DNA of 37,311 nucleotides from Acidimicrobiia bacterium (GTDB lineage: Bacteria > Actinomycetota > Acidimicrobiia > Acidimicrobiales > Aldehydirespiratoraceae), in contig JAJEEV010000046.1 in NCBI GenBank assembly GCA_022820805.1, forward strand, positions 1-37,311, in the 5' to 3' direction. Each line of letters opens with the position of its first letter. The first letter of the stretch is position 1. The notes below the pieces were generated by a model. It was given only the letters and a program-made list of their open reading frames with translations, ran no database searches and was not told the DNA's origin. The position numbers and the translations under genes were made by a program. Below are positions 17,218 to 25,555 of this stretch, one piece after another.

Positions 17218-20200
17218 CTAGGAGTCTTGTAGGGCGGCCTGGCGCTGGAGGGCCCGTCCCAGGAATGCGGCCATCTCGGACCGGGCGACAGGCCGCAGCG
17301 GGCAGAAGCCGGTGCGGTCGCCGCAGCCCCGGGTGATGCCGGCGGCCGCCAGCCGGTTGATGGCGTCCTCGTGGACGCTGCCCGCAATGTCGTCGAACCC
17401 GGCCGGGTCGGCCGCCGGCAGGCTGAAGGCCCTAGTCAGGAACGTCGCCATCTGGGCCCGGTTGGTGCTGCGGTCCGGGCAGAACACGGAGCCGTCCCGG
17501 CAGCCGACAGTGATCCCCAGCTCGGCGAGCCGCTCCACGTGCGGCGCCCACCACACGGCGGCGTCGACGTCGGCGAAGCGGGTCTGCTGCACCGGGCCGG
17601 GATCGGCGCCGTCGACGATTCGCACCATCCAGACCGCCACCATCCAGCGGGGGATGGGATCGCCGGGGCAGAACATCTGCGGCCCGCAGCCGGTCCCGTC
17701 CAACGTGCCGGCCACCCGCAGCGCCTCGATCTCGCCGAACGCGAAATGGGTGTCGTCCACGTCGGTGAACCCGGCCCCGGCCCCCGAGCCGGCCCCGGCC
17801 CCCGAGCCGGCCCCAGTCCCCGAGCCCCCCGAGCCCGAGGACCCAGCCGGGCGGATCCAACCCCAGCACTCGACAGTGCCGTCGACACGGACGCCGCAGC
17901 TGTGGTTGCGGCCCGCCGACACAGCCAGGAACGCCCCCGAGGGAGCGTCGACCTGACCGAAGCCGTTGTGGCCCCAGCACACGACCGTGCGGTCGGCCCG
18001 GACCCCGCAGCTGTGCGCAGTGCCAGCGGCCACGGCCCGGAACGCCCCCGAGGGAGCGTCGACCTGGCCGGAGGCGTTGCTGCCCCAGCACGAGACCGCA
18101 CCGTCGCCGCCCAGCCCGCACGTGTGGAACGCACCGGCAGCGACCGCCCGGAACACGCCCGCGGGGGCGTCGATCTGGCCGCTGCCGTTGTCGCCCCAGC
18201 AGGCGACGGTGTTATCGGCCCGGACCCCGCAGCTGTGCGAGGTGCCGGCAGTCACCGCCCGGAACGGGCCCTCGGGGGGCATGCCCTGGCCCCTGCCGTT
18301 GAAGCCCCAGCACACGAGGGTGAGGTCGTCCTTCACAGCGCAGTTGTGCGACGCTCCGGAGGCGACCGCCCGGAACCTGCCCGGGGGGTCGGTGCCCTGG
18401 CCGCTGCCGTTGTGTCCCCAGCATCGGACGGCGCTGTCGATGCCCAGGGCGCAACTGTGGAACCTGCCGACGGCGACGGCCCGGAACGCGCCCTCGGGAG
18501 CGGCGCTCTGGCCGTAGTCGTCGCCGCCCCAGCATTCGATGGTGCCCCCGGTCCGGATGCCGCAACTGCGGCGGTTGCCGGCGGCGACGGCTTCGAATGC
18601 GCCTGCGGGGGCGTCGGTGCGGCCGTTCGGGTTGAACCCCCAGCATTCGATGGTGCCGTCGGTGCTGCGCAGGGCGCAATTGTGGAACGTACCGGCGGCG
18701 ATGGCTTCGAATGCGCCTGCGGGGGCGTCGGCCTGGCCGTTCTCGTTGTTGCCCCAGCATTCGATCGTGTCGTCGCTGCGGATGCCGCAACTGTGGAACG
18801 CGCCGGCGGCGATGGCTTCGAATGCGCCTGCGGGGGCGTCGGCCTGGCCGTCGAGGCCGTAGCCCCAGCATTCGACGGTGTGGTCGGTGCTGCGGATGGC
18901 GCAGCTGTGGAATGCGTCGGCGTCGACGGCTCGGAATGGGCCTTCGGGGGCGTCGCTCTGGCCGTAGGAGTCGTCGCCCCAGCATTCGATCGTGTCGTCG
19001 CTGCGGATGCCGCAACTGTTGAAGGCGCCGGCGTCGACAGCCTTGAACGTGCCTTCGGGGGCGTCGCTTCGGCCGGCGCCGTTGTTGCCCCAGCATTCGA
19101 CGGTGCTGTCGGTGCTGCGAAGGGCGCAGCTGTGGCTGTCGCCGGTGCTCATGGCTTGGAATGCGCCTTCGGGGGCGTCGGCCTGGCCGTCGGTGTTGTT
19201 GCCCCGGCACTGGATCGTGCCGTCGCTGCGCAGGCCGCACAACAATGACCAGCCCGCGCTGAGCGCTTGGAATGTGCCTTCGGGGGGCCGCAATTCGGGG
19301 ACGATGTCGTAGCCCCAGCATTCGACTGTGCCGTCGGCGTGCACGATGCAGGTATGGTGCGCGCCGGCCGACACGGCCGGAAGCGCGGCCGGCGGGGTGG
19401 CCTGGTCGTCGGTGTTGTGGCCCCAGCATTCGATGGTGCCGTCGGTGCGGAGGCCGCAGGTGTGGTTCCCGCCCGCGGTGACGGCCTCGAACGTGCCCGC
19501 GGGTGGGCTGGCCGCGTGGTGTCCGGGGTGGCCCCAGCATTCGATGGTGCTGTCGGTGCTGCGCAGGCCGCAGGCGTGAATCCCGCCCCCGGTGACGGCC
19601 TTGAACGTGCCCGCGGGTGGGCTGGCCTGGCCGCTGCCGTCCAGGCCCCAGCACTCGACGGTGTCGTCGGTGCGGATGCCGCAGCTGAAGGACAAGCCGG
19701 CGGTGACGGCCTTGAATGCGCCTGCGGGGGCGTCGACCTGGCCGTCGGAGTTGTGGCCCCAGCATTCGACGGTGTTGTCGCCGCTGCGTATGGCGCAGTT
19801 GTGTTCCGCTCCGGCGGCGACAGCTCGGAACGTGCCCTCGGGCGGGGTGGCCTGGTCGTTGAAGTTGTAGCCCCAGCATGCGATGGTGCCGTCGGTGCGG
19901 AGGCCGCAGGTGTGGAACCCGCCCCCGGTGACGGCTTGGAAGGCGCCCTCGGGCGGGGTGGTCTCGCCGCTGCCGCCGCGGCCCCAGCATTCGACGGTGT
20001 TGTCGCCGCGTAGGGCGCAGGCGTGGCCTCCGCCCGCGGCGACGGCTTGGAACGGGCCTTCGGGTGGGGTGGTGCGGCCGTCGGCGTCGTTGCCCCAGCA
20101 TTCGACGGCGCCGTCGTGGCGCAGTCCGCAACCGAAGTCCCAGCCCGCGGTGACGCCCTGGTACCCGGCCGCGGCATCGGCCTGCACCACCGCATCATCG

Positions 20201-20352
20201 GCCTGCACCACCGGCGCGGCGGCCGCGGTCGCGGTCGTCACCGCAGCAACCCCGACCGCGACCACCGCCCACACCACCGCGACGCACAGGAGACGGCTCC
20301 CCTCAGCCGTCGATCCCGCCCTGCAAGAGGTCCCCATTCGTGTCCGACTCAT
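17218..20352 (-). CDS. Secreted RCC1-repeat protein with C-terminal SLH-like domains
   Basis: This 1,044-residue protein starts with a signal-peptide-like hydrophobic stretch (about 20-45). Next come 21 repeats of about 38 residues (roughly 62-850), each with a C-G-[LI]-R core and a ECWG motif, then G-Q-x-[DT]-[AP]-P-x-G-x-F. These are RCC1/beta-propeller-type repeats with two cysteines per unit, possibly forming disulphides. A Gly/Ser/Ala linker follows. Three S-layer-homology-like segments (876-1044) end it, each with a FCP motif and a R-x-x-M-A-x-F-L helix. It is likely cell-surface attached, and sugar or glycan binding is only a guess. A LacI-type operator sits 71 bases upstream, which places it in the sugar regulon. 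Repeat 9 carries CRG in place of CWG. Confidence 0.88.
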   Translation of the reverse strand: MSRTRMGTSCRAGSTAEGSRLLCVAVVWAVVAVGVAAVTTATAAAAPVVQADDAVVQADAAAGYQGVTAGWDFGCGLRHDGAVECWGNDADGRTTPPEGPFQAVAAGGGHACALRGDNTVECWGRGGSGETTPPEGAFQAVTGGGFHTCGLRTDGTIACWGYNFNDQATPPEGTFRAVAAGAEHNCAIRSGDNTVECWGHNSDGQVDAPAGAFKAVTAGLSFSCGIRTDDTVECWGLDGSGQASPPAGTFKAVTGGGIHACGLRSTDSTIECWGHPGHHAASPPAGTFEAVTAGGNHTCGLRTDGTIECWGHNTDDQATPPAALPAVSAGAHHTCIVHADGTVECWGYDIVPELRPPEGTFQALSAGWSLLCGLRSDGTIQCRGNNTDGQADAPEGAFQAMSTGDSHSCALRSTDSTVECWGNNGAGRSDAPEGTFKAVDAGAFNSCGIRSDDTIECWGDDSYGQSDAPEGPFRAVDADAFHSCAIRSTDHTVECWGYGLDGQADAPAGAFEAIAAGAFHSCGIRSDDTIECWGNNENGQADAPAGAFEAIAAGTFHNCALRSTDGTIECWGFNPNGRTDAPAGAFEAVAAGNRRSCGIRTGGTIECWGGDDYGQSAAPEGAFRAVAVGRFHSCALGIDSAVRCWGHNGSGQGTDPPGRFRAVASGASHNCAVKDDLTLVCWGFNGRGQGMPPEGPFRAVTAGTSHSCGVRADNTVACWGDNGSGQIDAPAGVFRAVAAGAFHTCGLGGDGAVSCWGSNASGQVDAPSGAFRAVAAGTAHSCGVRADRTVVCWGHNGFGQVDAPSGAFLAVSAGRNHSCGVRVDGTVECWGWIRPAGSSGSGGSGTGAGSGAGAGSGAGAGFTDVDDTHFAFGEIEALRVAGTLDGTGCGPQMFCPGDPIPRWMVAVWMVRIVDGADPGPVQQTRFADVDAAVWWAPHVERLAELGITVGCRDGSVFCPDRSTNRAQMATFLTRAFSLPAADPAGFDDIAGSVHEDAINRLAAAGITRGCGDRTGFCPLRPVARSEMAAFLGRALQRQAALQDS
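17850..20160 (-). repeat. Tandem ~117-bp repeats encoding the RCC1 array
   Basis: About 20 DNA units of roughly 114-120 bp repeat across the RCC1-protein gene, with strongly conserved stretches such as CCCCAGCATTCGA and GCCTGCGGGGGCGTCG on the plus strand. Central units (about 18570-19200) are the most alike, which suggests recent duplication or gene conversion. The repeats are coding and in frame. Confidence 0.85.
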
Positions 20353-20422
20353 CAGATGGCACCTTTGTGACTGTTGGCGGATGCTCGCTCCGCACGAGCA
20401 CTCGAATCACCCGGGCAGCGGA

Positions 20423-20470
20423 GTAAGCGCTTACTCTACTGAGAGTAGCAAGAGCGCCATGACCTGACAA
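20423..20470 (-). promoter_or_regulatory. LacI-regulated promoter of the RCC1-repeat gene
   Basis: On the minus strand -35 TTGTCA (20470-20465), a 17-base spacer and -10 TACTCT (20447-20442) are followed by GTAAGCGCTTAC (20434-20423), 71 bases before the RCC1 ATG. It is the third copy of the same 12-bp palindrome at the same place relative to a promoter. A small extra inverted repeat CTACT/AGTAG (20436-20448) overlaps the -10. Confidence 0.78.
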
Positions 20471-20501
20471 GTGAAGGAGCCATCTGGGACGAACGCTCGA
20501 C

Positions 20502-20625
20502 GAACGCCATCGACAGCCGCTGGCGCAGCTTGCGAGCCAGCTCGGGCTTTGTGTTCCATACCGGGTTGAGCACAGCCAGGACATCGGTGGTGCTCACTTG
20601 GTCGACGCGGCGGTCGACGGCCAAC
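20502..20625 (-). pseudogene. Fragment of a second P4-type integrase
   Basis: The minus strand encodes RRVDQVSTTDVLAVLNPVW, then NTKPELARKLRQRLSMAF. These align with the integrase at 6071-7228 (RRVDQVSTADVVAVLNPVW, then TTKPELGRKLRQRLSMAF) over about 39 residues and about 115 bp of similar DNA (6716-6831). The homology covers only part of the core-binding domain and ends abruptly on both sides. It is debris of a related integrase, lying at the far border of the sugar module. Confidence 0.88.
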
Positions 20626-20647
20626 CGGTCCACGAGCGCGGCCCCGC

Positions 20648-21916
20648 TCACCCGATCTGCACCGGGCGTTCGGTCAGGTCGAAGTGGCGGAGTCCGCCTC
20701 CATCGGTCATGTTCGACAGCCAGTGCGGTTGGGCGGGCTCGGCGTCGGGGTCGATGCGCAGCTCCCACCGCCGGTCGTCCACCTGGGTCACGACACAGCG
20801 AGGGTTGACGGCCTCGGCGGTGAACCGGAACCCGTCGGGCCAGTCCATCGGGCTGCGGCAGACGTTGTCGTCGAGTCCCGGCCCGCCGACGAACTCGATC
20901 GCGCCCGACAGCTCGTCGTGGACCTCGACGCGGTAGTCGACGTAGTCCTCGACCAGGAACGGGTCGAGTTGCAACAGCTTGGCGACGGCGGCCATGTCGT
21001 CGCCCTCGATCGCGAGCGCTGCCCGCAGCCGGCGCACCGCCGCCGGCATGATGGCTGCCCGGTGCTGGGGCGCCGCGTCGTCGAGCAGGTCGGTGCTGAA
21101 GTTCTCGTCGACCGAGAAGTACGCGGCGCGCATCAGCAGGTGGTTGTCGAGGGCGAACTCCTTGGCCTGGCGCACCAGCACGGGGTGCGCCAGATGCTCC
21201 AGACGGAGATCGGGCCTGAAGTCGCCGGAGTAGTCGTCCATCCCGCCGTCCTCAGCGGCGTCGCCGAGATCCAGTTCGAGCTGCGCGGCCTTTGACGCGG
21301 ACACGACGGCGAGGCTCGGCTCGCCGGGCCGGGCGCCGGGCTCGTCGTCGACCACGCGGATCTCCCATCGGCAATGATCGCCGGTGAACTCGTCGGGCTT
21401 CGGGGGGCGGTGCACCGGTATCGCCCGCAGCCTCGGGTTGGTGACTGCGAGGGTCGCGTCGAAGGTGCGGTCCTCCATGTGGTGGCACATGTTGGTGACG
21501 AGATGCGGATCGTTGTTCGAGATCTGACGGAGGTAGTCGTGGGCCCCGCAGAAGGGCAACCAGAAGTGACCGAGGTCATGGTCTATGTACGCGAAGTGGA
21601 AGTCGAGGAAGTGATGGGGTGCGCCGATGTCGAACTGGAAGCTCTTGAGGGCGGCGTCGGCCCCGTCGCCGGTGATGCCGAGGTTGGCCTTGTTGCGCGC
21701 CGTGTAGACGGGGCTGGACCCCATCCACTCGGAGTCGGCCTGGCGGATGGTCGCCTTCTGCCCCACCGCCATGGCGATGTGGGGCATGAGCGCCCGGTCG
21801 TGGAACATCGACACGATCATCCGCTCGCGGCACAGCCGTGCCAGCGCCGAGCGCGAGAGGCGATCGAGGCTCCAGTCCGGGTCGAAGGGACCGGCGTAGT
21901 CGTTGGTCACGGTCAT
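20648..21916 (-). CDS. Unknown protein with internally duplicated motif
   Basis: I do not recognise this 422-residue protein with confidence. Two segments are clearly related: DYAGPFDPDWSLDRLSRSAL (from residue 6) and DYSGDFRPDLRLEHLAHPVL (from 228). Each is followed by a helix, so the protein looks like two copies of one domain. It has several His/Asp/Cys-rich stretches (DFHFAYIDHDLGHFWLPFCG and MCHHMED), which could bind metal. The start ATG at 21916 has GGGGGAA six bases upstream; the frame extends to 21940 without support. No signal peptide or membrane segment is seen. It is divergent from the squalene-epoxidase-like gene across 230 bp, so a role in the same lipid pathway is possible but unproven. 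Confidence 0.75.
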   Translation of the reverse strand: MTVTNDYAGPFDPDWSLDRLSRSALARLCRERMIVSMFHDRALMPHIAMAVGQKATIRQADSEWMGSSPVYTARNKANLGITGDGADAALKSFQFDIGAPHHFLDFHFAYIDHDLGHFWLPFCGAHDYLRQISNNDPHLVTNMCHHMEDRTFDATLAVTNPRLRAIPVHRPPKPDEFTGDHCRWEIRVVDDEPGARPGEPSLAVVSASKAAQLELDLGDAAEDGGMDDYSGDFRPDLRLEHLAHPVLVRQAKEFALDNHLLMRAAYFSVDENFSTDLLDDAAPQHRAAIMPAAVRRLRAALAIEGDDMAAVAKLLQLDPFLVEDYVDYRVEVHDELSGAIEFVGGPGLDDNVCRSPMDWPDGFRFTAEAVNPRCVVTQVDDRRWELRIDPDAEPAQPHWLSNMTDGGGLRHFDLTERPVQIG

Positions 21917-22052
21917 GCGGGGTTCCCCCAGTCGCTCCATCGAGTCTGAGTCATCGATGGCTCAGCCGGTCGCGTTGTGCGGGTGTTTCCTTGGCGGGCG
22001 CATATCACAGAATGGCAGGTCAACGGCCATTACACTCCCGCCGGGTCAAACA

Positions 22053-22102
22053 GGTGGAATAAGGCCGGTATGCGGATCACAAGAAGTCACCTTGTTTCCA
22101 CC
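22053..22102. promoter_or_regulatory. Imperfect inverted repeat in the divergent region before the epoxidase gene
   Basis: GGTGGAATAAGG (22053-22064) faces CCTTGTTTCCACC (22090-22102), whose reverse complement is GGTGGAAACAAGG. The arms are 25 bases apart and sit about 45 bases before the GTG start. It could be a split operator or an RNA hairpin. I see no convincing promoter boxes next to it. Confidence 0.35.
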
Positions 22103-22146
22103 GCGGTCGGCGCATTGAGAGGACAGTCTTCGAGAGCCACCGCGCT

Positions 22147-23592
22147 GTGTCTCGCCACTACGACCTAGCCATTATCGGCGCCGGTCCAGTGGGCAGCCTG
22201 TGCGCGCTCGCCCATGCGCGCCGGGGCGCCCGGGTGGCGCTGTTCGAGGCGAGTCCCGACAGGCATCGCGGCCTCAAGGGCGAGTGGATGCATCCGCCGG
22301 CGGCACGGATGCTGCAACAGGTCGGCGTTCACTTCGATGCCCCGGCCCGGGCCACCAGAGGATTCGTGGTGTTCCCCGAGGACGGCTCCGAGATGATCCC
22401 CCTCACCTACCCGGACGGGTCGCGGGGACTGGTATGCCCGCACGAGGCCCTCGTCACGGGTCTCCGGGACGCCGCCATCAACGAGCCCGACGTCAACCTC
22501 ATACAAGCGCGCGCCCAGCCGCTCCACGACGGCAGCGTCAGCTACACCCAAGACGATGCGGAGCAGTCCTTGACCGCCGACCGGATCGTCGGCGCCGACG
22601 GCCGGGGATCGGTCGTGCTGCGACTGCTGGGACTGACAGGCAAGCCCACGGTCCGCTCGCGCATGATCGGAGTCATGCTGCACGGAGCGCAGATGCCCCT
22701 GGAGGACTACGGGCACCTCCTCTGCGGCGGGCCCGGCCCCATCTTCATGTACAGGCTGGGACGGGACATCGCCTGCGCCATCGTGGACATCCCGCACCGG
22801 TACTCGAACGCTCAGACTGGCGACCTGCTGGTGAACGAGTACGCCCCCCGCCTGCCGGTGGAGATCAGACCGCAGTTCATCGAAGCGGTGCACGGACGTC
22901 GCCTCAAGTTCGCCGGCAACACCATCAGGCCGCGCCTCTCGTACGGCAGTCCCCGCTTCGTGGTGATCGGCGATGCGGCCGGGCACTACCACCCGATGAC
23001 GGCCGTGGGACTGACCCTCGGCTTCGGCGACGCCATGACACTGGCCGAGCACGACAACTTCGACGACTTCCTCGCGGCCCGCTTCGACCAGATCCGTGCG
23101 CCCGAAATGCTCGCCATGGGGTTCTACGAGATATTCGTCGACCATCGGGCCGAGTCGAGGGCGCTCAGGCAGGCAGTCTATGGAATCTGGAGGCGCGGCG
23201 GTGCAGTCTCGGACCGGAGCGTGCGCCTGCTCGCCTGCAACGACACGTCGGGGACCAGTCTCGGTTTCGTCGGCGCCATGGTGGTCGCTCTGGCTGTTGC
23301 GAAGACGATTCCGAGATCGTTGAGCCCACGAGCCTGGTGGCGATCGGGCGGCATCGTCTATCGTCTCGGCGCCCGCGTCGGGTGGTTCATCAGGGCCGTC
23401 GAGGAGCTGCGCAAGTCGAGGAGACGAGGCGAACTGCAGAACGAGAAGTTCCATGACAAGTTGGCTCGAGTGTTCCTGGCCTCCACCTCACCCGAGGACG
23501 AGCCCGGACCCCGGGGCGAGTCCAGCCAACCGGACGGGTCCAGCCGGGGCGAGTCCAGCCAACAGGACGGCTCCAGCCAACCGCCTGGCTGA
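22147..23592 (+). CDS. FAD-dependent monooxygenase, squalene-epoxidase-like
   Basis: This 481-residue flavoprotein has the FAD-binding GAGPVGS at residues 11-17, an ADG motif in RIVGADGRGS (about 155), and the second FAD motif IGDAAGHYHPMTAVG near 275. These are hallmarks of the UbiH/squalene-monooxygenase group A family. A hydrophobic segment near 380 (LGFVGAMVVALAVA) may attach it to the membrane, as squalene epoxidases are. The start is GTG. It lies 4 bp before an oxidosqualene cyclase gene, so its likely reaction is squalene to 2,3-oxidosqualene. That assignment comes mainly from the neighbour. A low-complexity Ser/Gln/Gly tail (from about 455) is made of two 33-bp repeats. Confidence 0.8.
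   Translation: MSRHYDLAIIGAGPVGSLCALAHARRGARVALFEASPDRHRGLKGEWMHPPAARMLQQVGVHFDAPARATRGFVVFPEDGSEMIPLTYPDGSRGLVCPHEALVTGLRDAAINEPDVNLIQARAQPLHDGSVSYTQDDAEQSLTADRIVGADGRGSVVLRLLGLTGKPTVRSRMIGVMLHGAQMPLEDYGHLLCGGPGPIFMYRLGRDIACAIVDIPHRYSNAQTGDLLVNEYAPRLPVEIRPQFIEAVHGRRLKFAGNTIRPRLSYGSPRFVVIGDAAGHYHPMTAVGLTLGFGDAMTLAEHDNFDDFLAARFDQIRAPEMLAMGFYEIFVDHRAESRALRQAVYGIWRRGGAVSDRSVRLLACNDTSGTSLGFVGAMVVALAVAKTIPRSLSPRAWWRSGGIVYRLGARVGWFIRAVEELRKSRRRGELQNEKFHDKLARVFLASTSPEDEPGPRGESSQPDGSSRGESSQQDGSSQPPG
23511..23576 (+). repeat. Two 33-bp direct repeats in the epoxidase tail
   Basis: Units 23511-23543 and 23544-23576 differ at two positions and encode an RGESSQPDGSS-type repeat at the protein C-terminus. 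The tail is probably disordered and may vary between strains. Confidence 0.85.
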
Positions 23593-23596
23593 GAGG

Positions 23597-25555
23597 ATGT
23601 CGGACACCCCTGACGCCGGTCCTGCCCTGAGGTCGGCAACCGAGCGCCTGCTGCAGCTCCAAGGCGCCGACGGCGGCTTCGAGGGCGAGGTGGTGTGGTG
23701 CCCCATGCTCTCCGCGCAATACGTGCTGCTGCACCACGTGCTCGGCCGCCCGCTCGGGTCGGTCCGCCGCCGACGCGTGCTGCGCTACTACCAGCAGTCC
23801 CGCCTGGAGGGGGGCCTGTGGAGCCTCCACGAGCACGAACCGCCGAGCCTGTTCGTCACCACACTGGTGTACGTCTCGGCCAGACTCCTCGGCGTCGAGC
23901 CGGGGGATCCGCTGATCGAGCCGGCCCGACGATTCCTGCGGGAGGAGGGAGTCCTGGGCATCCCGACTTGGGGGAAGTTCTGGCTCGCGCTCGTCAACCT
24001 CTACGACTGGCGAGGCGTCAACGCCATCCTGCCGGAGATGTGGGGCCTGCCGCGCTGGATGCCGCTGCATCCCTCGAACTGGTACTGCCACACACGGCTC
24101 ATCTACATGGGGATGGGAGCCCTCTACGCGAGCCGGTTCCAGGCGCCCGTCACGCCCGTGATCGCCTCCATCAGGGATGAGATCTACCCCGACGGGTACG
24201 CCAACGCCGACTGGGCCGCCAGCCGCAACCGCCTGCGGGACGCCGACCTGCATGCCAGGCCGAGCGTGTGGCTCCGCGTCGGGTTCGGCTTCGCCCGGCT
24301 CCTCGACCGGTTCCACAGCAAGCGTGTGCGCGCCCGCCACGTGGAAGCGATCGTCGGCCGGATCCGGTGGGAGCTCCGGACCACCGACCACACGAGCATC
24401 TCTCCGGTCAGCGGGATCCTGAACATCTTGGCCCTGTGGTTGCGCGACCCCGACGACGCCGACGGGCGCCGCGCCCTCGCACAACTGGACCGCTGGATCT
24501 GGGAGGACGACGACGCGGGACTGCGAGTCTCCGGAGCCAGGAGCGCCTCATGGGACACTGGTTTCGCGGTGCAGGCGCTGTCGACGGCACGCCGGGTGGA
24601 CGGGGTCGGCGATGCGCTGCGGAGCGGGGCCGGCTACCTGCGGGCCCAGCAGATCCGGGTCAGCTTCGAGGGCTACCGGGAGGCCTACCGCAATGACCCC
24701 AGCGGCGGCTGGTGCTTCGCGGCGGGATGGCACGGCTGGCCGGTGACCGACTGCACCGCGGAGGCGGTCCTCGCGCTCCTCGCCGCCGCCGAGGGCTCTG
24801 CCGGCGGGGACTCGGCCGACGTGGCGGCGCTGGGTGACGCCGTCCGGTTCATGCTGCGGGGCCGGAACCGGGACGGCGGCTTCGGCACGTACGAGGCCCA
24901 GCGCAGCATCGTCAATCTCGAGTGGCTGAATCCCGCCGAGATGTTCGGCGACTCCATGACGGAACACTCCTACGTCGAGTGCACTGCCTCCTGCCTGGCA
25001 GCCCTGGCGGCCTGCGGAGAGCGCTACCCCCAGCTCATCGGCGAGGCGGAGACCGAGGCCATCTCACAGGGCGACGCGTGGCTGCGCGGCGCCCAGACCG
25101 CAGACGGCTCCTGGCGCGGCCAATGGGGTGTGCAGTTCGTGTACGGCACGTTCTTCGGGATACGGGGTCTGCGGGCCGCGGGCGCCGGTCCCGACGACCC
25201 GGCCGTGCGCTCGGCCTGCCGGTGGCTGCTCGACCGTCAACGGGAGGACGGGGGATGGGGCGAGCACTACCGGGGCTGCTACACCGGCAAGTACGTCGAG
25301 CACGATGAGAGTCAGGTCACCCAGACCGCGTGGGCGATGATTGCTCTGCTCGAGGCAGGCGAGGCCGACTGGAGCGCGATCACCCGAGGCGCCCAGTTCC
25401 TCATCGACATGCAGCAGGCGGACGGATCATGGCCCCGACAGGACATGGCCGGGATCTTTTTCAGCACGGCGCTGCTGGACTACACCCTGTACCGCCAGTA
25501 CTTCCCCCTGCATGCTCTCGGCCTCTACGAGGAGCGCCGCCCAAGCGACGCCTAG
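23597..25555 (+). CDS. Oxidosqualene cyclase (sterol-type cyclase)
   Basis: This 652-residue terpene cyclase contains the oxidosqualene-type catalytic motif VTDCTAEAV, with catalytic Asp385. It lacks the DxDD motif of squalene-hopene cyclases. QW repeats appear throughout (LLQLQGADGGFEGEV, GRNRDGGFGTYE, AQTADGSWRGQWG, DRQREDGGWGEHY, QQADGSWPRQDM). The expected reaction is protonation and cyclisation of 2,3-oxidosqualene to a protosterol such as lanosterol, cycloartenol or parkeol. A His six residues before the catalytic Asp (HGWPVTD) matches the position of the cycloartenol-synthase His, while Val two before matches lanosterol-type enzymes, so the product is unclear. I chose ATG at 23597 because it gives the normal N-terminus and directly follows the epoxidase stop; a frame from 23453 overlaps that gene. 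Confidence 0.92.
   Translation: MSDTPDAGPALRSATERLLQLQGADGGFEGEVVWCPMLSAQYVLLHHVLGRPLGSVRRRRVLRYYQQSRLEGGLWSLHEHEPPSLFVTTLVYVSARLLGVEPGDPLIEPARRFLREEGVLGIPTWGKFWLALVNLYDWRGVNAILPEMWGLPRWMPLHPSNWYCHTRLIYMGMGALYASRFQAPVTPVIASIRDEIYPDGYANADWAASRNRLRDADLHARPSVWLRVGFGFARLLDRFHSKRVRARHVEAIVGRIRWELRTTDHTSISPVSGILNILALWLRDPDDADGRRALAQLDRWIWEDDDAGLRVSGARSASWDTGFAVQALSTARRVDGVGDALRSGAGYLRAQQIRVSFEGYREAYRNDPSGGWCFAAGWHGWPVTDCTAEAVLALLAAAEGSAGGDSADVAALGDAVRFMLRGRNRDGGFGTYEAQRSIVNLEWLNPAEMFGDSMTEHSYVECTASCLAALAACGERYPQLIGEAETEAISQGDAWLRGAQTADGSWRGQWGVQFVYGTFFGIRGLRAAGAGPDDPAVRSACRWLLDRQREDGGWGEHYRGCYTGKYVEHDESQVTQTAWAMIALLEAGEADWSAITRGAQFLIDMQQADGSWPRQDMAGIFFSTALLDYTLYRQYFPLHALGLYEERRPSDA

Noticed and set aside
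17371..19248. Long plus-strand open frame of 625 residues, and a 639-residue minus-strand frame at 18212-20131
   Set aside because: Both are shadows of the RCC1-repeat gene. The high GC and regular repeats keep other frames open; their translations are low-complexity and match no family.
17850..20160. Regular repeats that might suggest a CRISPR array
   Set aside because: The units are about 117 bp, in frame, and encode RCC1-type protein repeats; there are no short identical repeats with unique spacers.
22165..23454. 429-residue minus-strand open frame opposite the epoxidase gene
   Set aside because: The plus-strand frame carries both FAD motifs in order; the minus-strand frame is a GC-driven shadow.
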